From contig CAVMKL010000035.1 in NCBI GenBank assembly GCA_963682175.1, positions 27,355 through 91,354 of the forward strand: 64,000 nt of DNA, written 5' to 3'. A model generated the notes under the pieces. It did no database searches, had not been told where the DNA came from, and saw only the letters and a program-made list of their open reading frames with translations. Position 1 is the first letter of the stretch. Each line of letters opens with the position of its first letter. Positions 1 through 8,000 of the stretch are shown piece by piece. This stretch comes from Triglochin maritima. Lineage: Eukaryota; Streptophyta; Magnoliopsida; Alismatales; Juncaginaceae. A program made the translations under genes and the position numbers.

Positions 1-404
1 TGGCGCGTGTCCGTGCCGCTGCACGCCGCTCCGGCATGTACACGAAGGACCCCATCGAGGGCCTGATCGGTGCGAACGGCCGGCCGATCAATCGTGAGTC
101 GTACGGTGGCATCACGTTCGTCGACCCGGGTAACCAGGCTGGTACGAACAACCCGATCATCCCGATCGAGGCTCGCACTGTCGGTACCGCTCAGACCGGC
201 CTGACTGACCTGTTCGCGTACCGTGTCGGCCTCGACGGCTTCCACGGTGTGTCGACTGTCGGTGGCCAGATCGTTCAGACGTGGCTGCCTGACTTCTCCA
301 CTGCTGGTGCGGTGAAGAAGGGTGAGGTCGAGCTCGGCCCGGTTGGTTGCGCTTTGAAGGCCACCAAGGCTGCGTCGGTGTTCCGCAACATCAAGGTTCA
401 GTAG
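1..404 (+). CDS. Major capsid protein, C-terminal part (cut by window start)
   Basis: The reading frame is open from base 3 and ends at the TAG at 402-404. The 134 residues equal the C-terminal part of the complete 332-residue capsid gene at 38481-39479. It is the HK97-fold shell protein of the phage head, identified from its position after a scaffold gene and before head-tail connector genes. The next gene starts on the last base of its stop codon (TAGTG), which suggests translational coupling. The truncation is only the window edge. Confidence 0.85.
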   Translation, partial: ARVRAAARRSGMYTKDPIEGLIGANGRPINRESYGGITFVDPGNQAGTNNPIIPIEARTVGTAQTGLTDLFAYRVGLDGFHGVSTVGGQIVQTWLPDFSTAGAVKKGEVELGPVGCALKATKAASVFRNIKVQ

Positions 405-577
405 TGGCGACCGTGAAGACCCCCGTAGAGGGGTACAACGGCAAGGTCGCTGGCGTGAACTTCGTGGACGGTGTGGGTGAGACGGATGACGCGAATGCGT
501 TGGCGTACTTCACCCGTCATGGTTACAAGGTGTCGGAGACTGTGAAGCGGGGCGCCCGGAAGCCCGCCGAGGACTGA
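404..577 (+). CDS. Small conserved phage protein following the capsid gene
   Basis: A 57-residue protein starting at a GTG that overlaps the capsid stop codon (TAGTG). This start was chosen over the longer upstream frame because it gives the compact coupling seen throughout this phage. No cysteine motif or membrane segment is visible, and the C-terminus is basic (KRGARKP). Small proteins directly after the capsid gene can be decoration or head-stabilising proteins, but nothing in the sequence proves that here. Function unknown. Confidence 0.6.
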   Translation: MATVKTPVEGYNGKVAGVNFVDGVGETDDANALAYFTRHGYKVSETVKRGARKPAED

Positions 578-588
578 TCTACCTGATG

Positions 589-631
589 CCCACCCCCGAG
601 TCGCCTTCCTGTGCGGCTCGGGGCTGGTGGG
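589..631 (+). other. Stem-loop after capsid cistron
   Basis: Bases 589-600 and 617-631 can pair: CCCAC with GTGGG outside and CCCGAG with CTCGGG inside. No T-run follows, so this is not a classical intrinsic terminator. It may be an attenuator or an mRNA-stabilising structure that keeps capsid mRNA levels high. It lies in the only sizeable gap (578-807) of the head gene cluster. Confidence 0.45.
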
Positions 632-749
632 ACCAAATGCTTGGTGGTTGGTGCGTTTCTACGTGCCCGGCAACGGCTCATAGACCCACGTTAAGACCGC
701 TTGAGGGGTTCACCGCCGGGTTCCTTTCCCCCTTGCAGCAGCGTATAAA

Positions 750-770
750 CATCTCGGTATGACCGAGATG
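750..770. promoter_or_regulatory. Perfect 9-bp palindrome in the 578-807 intergenic gap
   Basis: CATCTCGGT (750-758) and ACCGAGATG (762-770) are perfect inverted repeats separated by three bases. The site is 38 bp upstream of the GTG of the next gene. It could be a protein binding site or an mRNA hairpin. I see no convincing promoter hexamers beside it. The rest of 578-807 holds no gene that I can support. Confidence 0.4.
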
Positions 771-807
771 GTCTGCGCGCCAACCATCAACACCCCGAGG
801 AGTTTTC

Positions 808-1017
808 GTGTCTGATCTACCCACCACGTTCAAGCGACGGGACTTGATGGCCGCGCTTGAACTGCTCGGCATCCCATCTGCGGGTACACGCCGTGTCCAG
901 ATCTTTCCGGATTGCATCATCGTGGAGCAGTTGCGGCGCGACGCGTCCGGTTCCCTGTTCTCGGCTGGGGCCGACATCGCCACAGTCAAGACGGTCATCG
1001 GCTTGGAGAAGGAGTAA
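808..1017 (+). CDS. Small head-region protein, unknown function
   Basis: A 69-residue protein with a GTG start 6-10 bases after a GAGGAG ribosome binding site. It is the first gene of the head-tail connector block and is followed after two bases by the connector gene. It shows no membrane segment or known motif. Position suggests a role in head completion, but I do not recognise the family. Confidence 0.6.
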   Translation: MSDLPTTFKRRDLMAALELLGIPSAGTRRVQIFPDCIIVEQLRRDASGSLFSAGADIATVKTVIGLEKE

Positions 1018-1019
1018 CC

Positions 1020-1433
1020 GTGCTCGTCTATGCCGATGCTGACAACCTGGCCGCGTGGCTCGGTGAGCCCGCACCCGACAACGCAACCTCACTCCTACGC
1101 CACGCATCATCGAGGGTCGCGAACGCATGCCGCTGCGACATCTACGACACCCAGCCGAGCGGCCTCCCCGTCGATGACGACATCCGGGAAGCGTTGCGCG
1201 ACGCAACGTGCGCGCAGGCGGAACGGTGGAAGGAACTGAAGGTGGATCCGGCTGCTGGTGCCGGCGGTTTCGATGTGCAGATCACATCATCCAGCATTGA
1301 CGGTTCGTCGTTGTCGACGACTGCTGCGACGGTGGACGCTGCCCGCGCCGAAGCGTTGGACGGACTATGCGAACTGTCCGTGTCGATCCTGCGGAATGCG
1401 GGTCTCGCTAGTTCGTTGGTGAGGTCGTCGTGA
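1020..1433 (+). CDS. Head-to-tail connector (adaptor) protein
   Basis: The GTG at 1020 gives 137 residues, mostly predicted helical, with a leading segment (YADADNLAAWL) typical of gp6/gp15-type neck adaptors that join the portal to the tail. It precedes a head closure-like protein, an HK97 gp10-like protein and a tail terminator, which is the standard order of a siphophage neck module. The upstream part of the frame from 912 overlaps the previous gene and lacks a ribosome binding site. Its stop overlaps the next start as GTGA. Family call is by order and general character. Confidence 0.6.
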   Translation: MLVYADADNLAAWLGEPAPDNATSLLRHASSRVANACRCDIYDTQPSGLPVDDDIREALRDATCAQAERWKELKVDPAAGAGGFDVQITSSSIDGSSLSTTAATVDAARAEALDGLCELSVSILRNAGLASSLVRSS

Positions 1434-1768
1434 GCATGGCGGACATCATCGCGGCGCAGTGGTTCGTGTGGCCAGTATCGGTGAAGCGGCATGCGGGCGA
1501 AGGACCCTACGAACCGGCATTCGATCCGGCGGTGACTGTGCTCGGGAAGATCACCACGAAACGCAAGTTGGTGCGCGCTGCTGATGGTTCCGAGGTCATT
1601 TCGGAGGCCCGCGTGAGTATGCATGTCAACACTGCACTGATTCCTGTCGGCTCGTTGGTGACTTTTCCGCCCGAGTTTGGTGGACGCACGGCTGTGGTGT
1701 TGGCGGAGCAACGCCATGACGACGGCAACGGTTTGACCCCCAACTTCTACAGCATCGACCTCACCTAG
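1430..1768 (+). CDS. Head closure (stopper)-like protein
   Basis: A 112-residue protein starting with GTGA overlapping the upstream stop. It is rich in predicted beta strands (SVKRHAG, VSMHVNTALIPVGSLVTF) and of the usual length for phage head closure proteins, which seal the neck after DNA packaging. The call depends mainly on its position between the adaptor and the gp10-like gene. Confidence 0.55.
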   Translation: MSMADIIAAQWFVWPVSVKRHAGEGPYEPAFDPAVTVLGKITTKRKLVRAADGSEVISEARVSMHVNTALIPVGSLVTFPPEFGGRTAVVLAEQRHDDGNGLTPNFYSIDLT

Positions 1769-1778
1769 GAGCGTGCTC

Positions 1779-1949
1779 GTGATCATGCCGTATCCAGTCG
1801 AGTTGTACGACGGATGTCCATGCTTCACATGCCTGGGATTCATCGGGCACCAATGGAAGATGCCACTCTGCCCGACTTGTGGGAATAAGCGGTGCGCGGG
1901 CGCTAATCACCATTCACGCCATCCAGACCCTTCCGAGGTGAGCTTGTGA
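1779..1949 (+). CDS. Small zinc-ribbon protein in the head-tail module
   Basis: A 54-56 residue gene lies between two connector genes. The start is either GTG 1779 or ATG 1785, after a TAGGAG ribosome binding site at 1766-1771. The protein carries CPCFTC followed by CPTCGNKRC, which are paired cysteine clusters likely to bind zinc, and a His-rich tail (NHHSRH). Similar tiny cysteine proteins sit at this position in many actinobacteriophages. The stop overlaps the next start (GTGA). Function unknown. Confidence 0.7.
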   Translation: MIMPYPVELYDGCPCFTCLGFIGHQWKMPLCPTCGNKRCAGANHHSRHPDPSEVSL

Positions 1950-2269
1950 GTACTGCTCTGAACTTTCCGATCGAGCCAGTCCGCTCCGCCATCACCGACG
2001 GATTGCACGCTGCCGCTGAAGTCATCAAGCAGGAAGCGATCGAACGGGCACCGAAAGAGACCGGGTATCTGCGGAACACTGCGGCGACTGCGGCTGAGGG
2101 GTTGGAAGCTGCTGTCGGCTTCGACGGACCGTATGCCGTAAAGCAGCACGAGGAACTCGGTTATCACCATCAGGATGGTGAGGCGAAGTACCTCGAAAAC
2201 GCTGTCATCGCAACGAGGGAAGTTGTCGGGCAGATCCTCGCGGAATCGATACGGAGGCAACTCGGATGA
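1946..2269 (+). CDS. HK97 gp10-like tail completion protein
   Basis: A 107-residue protein with the pattern of the HK97 gp10 family: an N-terminal helix, then RAPKETGYLRNT, then PYAVKQHEELGYHHQDGEAKYL, close to the family signature of a 'P..TG.L..S' turn and an 'HE' motif before a C-terminal helix. This protein sits at the head-tail joint. It overlaps the upstream and downstream genes by four bases each. Confidence 0.8.
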   Translation: MSTALNFPIEPVRSAITDGLHAAAEVIKQEAIERAPKETGYLRNTAATAAEGLEAAVGFDGPYAVKQHEELGYHHQDGEAKYLENAVIATREVVGQILAESIRRQLG

Positions 2270-2724
2270 CACTCGTTCGGGCACCGGACACCGTCGAACT
2301 CCTCGAAGCCCTCGCCCAACACCTCACCAACCTCGGACTCGCACGCTACGCACCGAACGGAATCTACGTCGGCGAAGGCCTCCCCGCGATCTTCTTCGGA
2401 CAACTCCCCGACAAACCAGACACGGCGATCCTCCTCAACAGCTACAACGACGACCGGACACGGGACGCAGCAACCCCCGACTACTACGTCCAACTCCGAT
2501 TCAGGACCGCCGGCCGTGACCCTCGCACCGTCAACAGGTTGGCCGACAGCGTGTTCCGCGCCCTCGACGACAGGCTGCATGAGCGCAGCAACACAGTTTG
2601 GGCGGGCGTCAACATCCTGTCCTGCATCCGGCACATCGTCGGCCCCATCGCCCCGGATGCGAACAACCGCTACACCCGCCCCGATTCATACACCATCACC
2701 ACAAACCCAGGAGCAATTACATGA
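2266..2724 (+). CDS. Tail terminator / minor capsid-type protein
   Basis: A 152-residue protein placed between the gp10-like gene and the major tail protein. This is the position of the tail terminator, which caps the tail tube. The sequence has the expected mixed alpha/beta character with a central YYVQLRFRTAGRDPRTV strand-helix. ATGA overlap with both neighbours indicates coupled translation. Confidence 0.7.
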   Translation: MTLVRAPDTVELLEALAQHLTNLGLARYAPNGIYVGEGLPAIFFGQLPDKPDTAILLNSYNDDRTRDAATPDYYVQLRFRTAGRDPRTVNRLADSVFRALDDRLHERSNTVWAGVNILSCIRHIVGPIAPDANNRYTRPDSYTITTNPGAIT

Positions 2725-3494
2725 CCACACCACTCGCACCCCCCAACAGCCAGTCCCTCGCATCCGCTCTCGGACGCGACTGGGTACTCCGAGTCCGCGA
2801 ACTCGGCGGCTCCGAGTCCGATTGGCTCTTCGTCCGCGGATGCTCCTCACTCTCGCCGATCTTCGAAGGCGCAGAACAGGATGCCTCCGACATCGACGGC
2901 GAAGGCTACGACTCCTCGGTCGTGACCGGACTCTCGTGGCGCGTCGAAGGTGGCTGCAAGCGCAAGGGCGAAGCAACTGCCGGGTTCGTTGACGACCCGG
3001 GCCAGGCGCTGCTTCGACGCAAGGGCCGCAAGACCGGCATCGACAACATGGTGGAATTCCAGATCTACCGTCGCGACGATCTCCCCGATGCATACAAGGG
3101 CTCCGGACCGGTCATCTGGAAGGACAACGCTGCCGGTGATCCGAAGGCGTTGCAGGATGCGACCTTCACCTTGAAGGGCAACGGCAAGCCTGAGGACATC
3201 GCTAAGCCGACTGGCACTCCGTTGCCGACCGCGAAGGTCATCACGTTGCCTGCCGGCCTGACTGGCGGTACGTGGTCGCTGACTGTTGGTTCCGCTACGG
3301 CATCGGGCCTCGCGCACAATGTCGCATCGTCGGCCGTGCAGACCGCTGTTCTCGCGCTGGCGGGCGTCCCTTCGGGTACCACGGTGACGGGCTCGGCTGG
3401 TGGACCCTACACAGTCACCTTCGCTGGTCCTGTCGGCGCGGTCTCGGCATCCGGTTCGAGCCTGACTCCCGCCGGAACTGTCTCCGTCTCCTAA
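2721..3494 (+). CDS. Major tail tube protein
   Basis: The ATG at 2721 follows an AGGAG ribosome binding site at 2709-2713 and gives 257 residues. Residues 1-165 form the tube-like domain. The last 85 or so residues are rich in G, T, V and A (TWSLTVGSATASG, GPYTVTFAGPVGAVSASG) and resemble an added immunoglobulin-like or surface domain, as found on many actinophage tail tubes. It is directly upstream of the tail assembly chaperones, as expected. Confidence 0.8.
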   Translation: MTTPLAPPNSQSLASALGRDWVLRVRELGGSESDWLFVRGCSSLSPIFEGAEQDASDIDGEGYDSSVVTGLSWRVEGGCKRKGEATAGFVDDPGQALLRRKGRKTGIDNMVEFQIYRRDDLPDAYKGSGPVIWKDNAAGDPKALQDATFTLKGNGKPEDIAKPTGTPLPTAKVITLPAGLTGGTWSLTVGSATASGLAHNVASSAVQTAVLALAGVPSGTTVTGSAGGPYTVTFAGPVGAVSASGSSLTPAGTVSVS

Positions 3495-3524
3495 CCAGCA
3501 CCTCTTCTGAAAGGTTGCACTTGT

Positions 3525-3956
3525 ATGCGTGACCTCGCAGAACTCATGGACCCGGAACTCGTCCTGCCTATCGGTGGGCGCGAGTTCCGGGTCTCATGCA
3601 GTGCCCGCCAAGGGCTACACCTCGTTCAACTGTTGAACGAGAAACCACGGCTGTCGGATGAGCAGGAACGCGACGAGATTGTGTTCGCTCTCGGTGACAC
3701 CTATGAGCAGATGACTGAGGCTGGTGTGTCGTGGCCGAAGATCGCTGTCGCCGGCCGTGTCGTCATGGCGCACTACGGTTTGAGTCCTGAGGCTGGCCGC
3801 ATGGTGTGGGAGTCGGCTGGTGGAGTCTTGGCGGGAAATCCCCTGCCCCCACCCCCGAACCAATCGAGAGTGGGGGCGACCCTAGCCCGCAAGATCTTTC
3901 AGCCCCGGGAACCTATGGACCGGATGATCCTGGCGGCGGCCCGTACGACGAAGTAA
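3525..3956 (+). CDS. Tail assembly chaperone, short form (G-like)
   Basis: A 143-residue protein after a GAAAGG ribosome binding site. It is the N-terminal chaperone that binds the tape measure protein during tail assembly. Motifs shared with the second chaperone at 4623-5027 are DP.L.LPI.G near the N-terminus and WP....GR....HYG.S near residue 75. The slippery heptamer at 3833-3839 lets a share of ribosomes move to the -1 frame and make the longer G-T protein. Confidence 0.85.
   Translation: MRDLAELMDPELVLPIGGREFRVSCSARQGLHLVQLLNEKPRLSDEQERDEIVFALGDTYEQMTEAGVSWPKIAVAGRVVMAHYGLSPEAGRMVWESAGGVLAGNPLPPPPNQSRVGATLARKIFQPREPMDRMILAAARTTK
3833..3877 (+). promoter_or_regulatory. Programmed -1 ribosomal frameshift signal
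   Basis: G GGA AAT (3833-3839) is in the correct phase of the chaperone frame for simultaneous -1 slippage. Five bases later a perfect 8-bp stem begins, GCCCCCAC (3845-3852) with GTGGGGGC (3870-3877) and a 17-base loop. The -1 frame is open from before the site to 4204. All three elements of a classical tail chaperone frameshift are present. Confidence 0.85.
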
Positions 3957-4204
3957 CCGGCGTCCGCGACTGGTACAACCCGACACCCGGCAAACCCGCG
4001 TCCGACGAAACCGTTGATCGGCCGTGGACTGATGTCCTCAACCACTGGCACGCAATCGAACTCGACCTCGACGCCAACGGTCACGACATCGAATCCGGTC
4101 TCCTCGACGCCCGCACGTGGCGGTGGCTGAAACTGCGCATCGACCACTACGCATCCACCCCCGGCACCAACCTCTGGGACGCCCTACACCCGAAAGCGGG
4201 CTAG
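3839..4204 (+). CDS. Tail assembly chaperone, frameshifted extension (T part of G-T)
   Basis: This -1 frame begins usefully at the slippery site and ends at the TAG of 4202-4204. It adds about 121 residues to the G protein. The first third is proline/glycine rich (linker) and the rest is helical with acidic and tryptophan residues (RPWTDVLNHWHAIELDLDANG, in part). The frame has no strong ribosome binding site of its own. Its stop lies within CTAG, which is also the stop of the leftward regulator gene. Confidence 0.75.
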   Translation, partial: SPAPTPEPIESGGDPSPQDLSAPGTYGPDDPGGGPYDEVTGVRDWYNPTPGKPASDETVDRPWTDVLNHWHAIELDLDANGHDIESGLLDARTWRWLKLRIDHYASTPGTNLWDALHPKAG

Positions 4205-4593
4205 ATGAGGTTCATGGCTGCGTCGATTGCGGCGCGTACCCCTGCCTTGTAAGAGCGCTGGGTTGCATCAGTCCCGGTGATCCAGGCTTGAGCAGCAGGG
4301 CCTGACATCTGTTCATTCGGGAGAACTTCGACAGTGTCAGTTTCTGTGACATCGGATATCAGTTCGATGGGGCTGACCTCTAGCGCCTTGGCGACGATGA
4401 ACAGTTCGTGCACGGTTATTGACTTTCGTCTTCCTCCTTCGAGGTTGGCGAGAGTTGTTCGGATGGTCGGGTATCCGAGTTCTGTGCAGGCGTTGGCCAA
4501 GTCTTGGTAACTCATGCCAAGGGCAGTTCGACGCTCCCCGATGCGCGTCACGATGGTGTGCGTAATTCTTTCAGGCCACTCCATATCGTTCAT
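4201..4593 (-). CDS. XRE-family regulator inserted in reverse in the tail operon
   Basis: A 130-residue protein with an N-terminal Cro/cI-type helix-turn-helix (about residues 13-75: IGERRTALGMSYQDLANA, then TIRTTLANLEGG) and a variable acidic C-terminus. It is a DNA-binding transcription regulator, encoded opposite to the surrounding late operon and lying between two homologous tail chaperones. A -10 hexamer TATAGT (minus strand 4607-4602) ends eight bases before the ATG and there is no ribosome binding site, so the mRNA may be leaderless. Late transcription would run antisense across it. This layout fits a moron expressed from the prophage. Confidence 0.8.
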   Translation of the reverse strand: MNDMEWPERITHTIVTRIGERRTALGMSYQDLANACTELGYPTIRTTLANLEGGRRKSITVHELFIVAKALEVSPIELISDVTETDTVEVLPNEQMSGPAAQAWITGTDATQRSYKAGVRAAIDAAMNLI

Positions 4594-4622
4594 AAATACT
4601 GACTATACCCGAAAGGCCAGTG
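4594..4622. promoter_or_regulatory. 29-bp gap with candidate leaderless promoter for the XRE regulator
   Basis: On the minus strand TATAGT ends eight bases from the regulator start codon. A clear -35 is not visible: TTGTAA lies 20 bases upstream, which is long. The same gap holds the GAAAGG ribosome binding site of the rightward chaperone gene, so a regulator bound here could affect both genes. Confidence 0.4.
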
Positions 4623-5027
4623 ATGGCTTACAAGGATTTGGATACTTTCTTCGACCCGGATCTGCACCTGCCGATCCGCGGGAAGACGTACACGGTGCCC
4701 GCACCCGGCGCACCAGAGGCCGCACGGCTACGGAAGCAGGTCATCGCGGAAGGTGTACCGCCAGTCGAGCAGGTATTCGAGGCACTGAAAATCCTCGGCG
4801 CCGAGATCGACCCGGAAACCGAACTGTGGTCGGGCGGCGTCTACGACGAGATGGTCGCCGATGACCTGCCTTGGCCGATGGTGTTGCACTCAGGCCGCAC
4901 CGCGATTCTCCATTACGGCTTCTCCGCCGATATCGGCGAGGCCCATTGGGCGCTAGCGCAACTCGGCAAACTCGTCGACCTCGAACAGGCCACCGAGTTC
5001 CTCGCCACGATCAAACCGAAAACCTGA
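4623..5027 (+). CDS. Second tail assembly chaperone-like protein (paralogue)
   Basis: The ATG at 4623 has a GAAAGG ribosome binding site six bases upstream. The 134-residue protein matches the first chaperone in spaced motifs: FDPDLHLPIRGKTY versus MDPELVLPIGGREF, and WP....GRTAILHYGFS versus WP....GRVVMAHYGLS. I see no slippery site or frameshift extension. It directly precedes the tape measure gene, the usual place of the chaperone. Carrying two chaperones separated by a regulator is unusual. Confidence 0.7.
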   Translation: MAYKDLDTFFDPDLHLPIRGKTYTVPAPGAPEAARLRKQVIAEGVPPVEQVFEALKILGAEIDPETELWSGGVYDEMVADDLPWPMVLHSGRTAILHYGFSADIGEAHWALAQLGKLVDLEQATEFLATIKPKT

Positions 5028-5046
5028 ACCCTTGGAGGGCTGAGCG

Positions 5047-8000
5047 ATGAGCTTGGACGTTGGTGAGCTCGTAGCCCGACTGACATTGGACGATTCCCGC
5101 TTCATCCAGGGAACCCAACGATCCGAGCAGCAGTCACGGCAATCCACACAACGGATCAGCAACGGCTTCCAGGACATCACCCGCGCCGCCGCCCGCGCAG
5201 GCGAAGCAGCACAAGCCGTGGAAATCAACCGGCAGTTGGACCGGCAGGCGCAGCAAGCCGCGCAACGCATCCAAGAGTTGGAACGCAACGCGCAACGCGC
5301 CGACCAGTCAGTCGACGACATCGTCATGAACGACCGACTTCTCAACGAAGCCCGCGACGCTGCACGAGGGATCGACGAAATCCGTGCCGGCGCACGGCAA
5401 GCAGCTGGTGCGCTGAACGACATCGAACTAGGTAATCGCCTTCGGGAGGATTTGCAGGCCGCTCAGGGTGACCTGGATGACCTGTATCGGCAGGCTGGTG
5501 ACGGCGGTGCTGGTGCTGGTGATCAGGCTGGCGGAAACTTCCTGTCCGGTTTTACTGACACGATCGGCAACCTCGCGTCGTCGACCGGCCCTATCGCTGG
5601 TTCGCTGCTTGGTGTCGCTGTCATCGGCTTGACGGCTGGCGCTGCGCTCGCTGCGGCCATCAAAGAGGGCATGGAGCAGGAGAAGACGCAGGATCTGTTT
5701 CAGGCACGTACTGGTGTCACGGAAGGACAGGCTCGGAAGTTCGGTCTTGCCGCGGGCGAGTCCTACGCGGATGCGTTCGGTGAGTCTGTTGAAGGCAACT
5801 TGGACACGGCGAAATTCGCTTTGCGCAACGGTCTTCTGGATCCAGCTGCAACGCAACGTGACGCCGAGAAGATGATCAACAGCCTCGATGGTGTCGCCAC
5901 GATCATGGAAGAGGAGATCCCTGCCGTTGCTAAGGCAGCTGGTCAGGCTCTTAAGACTGGGTTCGCTGTCGACGCGCAGGATGCTTTCGACCTGTTCACG
6001 AAGGCAACCCAGCTTGGTCTCAACAACTCCGAGGACTTCCTCGACACTGTCAACGAGTATGGAACCCAGTTTCGCAAGCTAGGTCTGACTGGTGCCGAAT
6101 CGATCGGTCTGATGTCCCAGGCCGTGAAGGCGGGCGCACGTGACACTGACCTCGCAGCAGATGCTTTGAAAGAGTTCAGCATCCGCGCAATCGACGGTAG
6201 CGAGTTGAGCGCAAAAGCTTTTGCTGATCTTGCATACGAGCAAGACGGTGTTGCGCTGAGCCAGCAGGATCTCATTGCCAACAACGAGAAGATGTCGGAA
6301 GGGTTCGGGGCCCTCGGGTTCAACGCCGAGGACATGGGGAAGAAGATCGCTGGCGGTGGAGAGGGTGCACGTGAAGCTCTAGGCCAGGTGTTGGACAAGC
6401 TGCGCGGGGTCACTGATGAGCAGGAACGCGCCACGCTAGCAACAGCTCTTTTCGGCACGCAGGCTGAAGACTTGGGCGACGCGCTCTATGCGATGGATCT
6501 TGATACGGCCATCCAGTCGATGAACGACTACGAGGGTGCGGCGTGGCGTGCGATCAACGTGATGGGCGGCAACGCCTCGACATCCGTTGAAGGCGCGATG
6601 CGGTCCATCGAACTTGCTGGCGATGGCATGAAAGCTGCTCTCGCGCAAGCATTCGGACCGTACATCAAAGACTTCGCAGACAACATCTCAAACAACCGTG
6701 CCGGTGTGATCCAGTTCTTCATCGACATCGGCAACACGGTGTTCGAAGCGGGCAAGTCAGTCCTCGGATTCGTAGAAGGCGGGCTTCGTGGACTGGCCGA
6801 GTTCGCTGTCTCGGCGTCCGAGACTGGTGCGTCGTTCCTGGATATGGGTGCGAACATCCTGTCAGTGGGTGAAGCGATCCCCGTTTTCGGTGACCTGCTG
6901 GGGCTCGCGACAGGTGGCGCTGCGGACAAGATGCGGGACATGGCCGACAAGACTCGCACTGGAGGCGAGGGCATCTCGAACATGTTGGAAGGCGCTGCTG
7001 ACGGTATCCACGACACTCTGATTCCCGCTTTGGGTCAGGCTCAGGACAGGTTCAACGAGTTCGCTGGGGACATGAAGTTGTCGGCGGCGTTCAACGATGA
7101 GTCGGCGAAGGTGAACAAGGCGATCGCTGATATTGGTGTTGGCGCTGATGGTGCTGCGATCAAGATTGAGAACTGGACTGGTTCGATCGATCGCAACAAC
7201 GAGGCGCAGGTCCAGATGGAAAACGGGCTCAAGGGCATGTCCGATCAGTTCGTCAATCAGATCAAGACGGGTATGGAAGCCGGCAATACCGTTGAGGCTT
7301 TGACCGGTCAGTACAACGAAAACCGAAACGCTCTGATCGAGCAATTGATGGCCACTGGCATGTCGAACAAGGCAGCGGTGGACTACCTGAATGTGCTCGG
7401 ACTGACGCCTGAGTTTGTTGACACGAAGATCCTGCAATCGGGCATGCCTGAAGCCAAGTACGAGTTGGACGTGTTGAAGGACAAGGTCATCGATGTCCCG
7501 GACTCGAAGACCATCCACACTCAGGCGTTGACTCAAGATTCGATGGATCAACTCAAGGCGCTTGGCTTGAAGGTTGAGACGCTGCCTGATGGAACGGTCA
7601 ATGTCACAGCTGAAACCGCTGACGCTGAAGCGCGGATGCAGGAGTGGCTGAGTCGGCAACGTACCCTACGGATCTCGGCTGTGATCACTGAACGTCGGGT
7701 CGCAGCTGGCGTGGACCCGACGTTCATCGGCCCGTCTCTCGCTGATAACGGACTCGCTGACGGCGCTATCCGTACGCGTGCGGACGGGATGATCGACACC
7801 GCACACATTCAGCAGGGTTCAGGGCAGGGCATCTACACGAAGTCCCCGCTCGGGCCGGTGCAGTACGCGGAAGGCGAAACGCAGTGGGAAGCCTATATTC
7901 CGGGGGCGCCGTCGAAGCGGAAACGTTCGGAGGCGATCTTGCAGGATGTGGCTCGCCGCTTCGGATTCGGACTCATCAAACCTGACGCTATCAAGATGGC

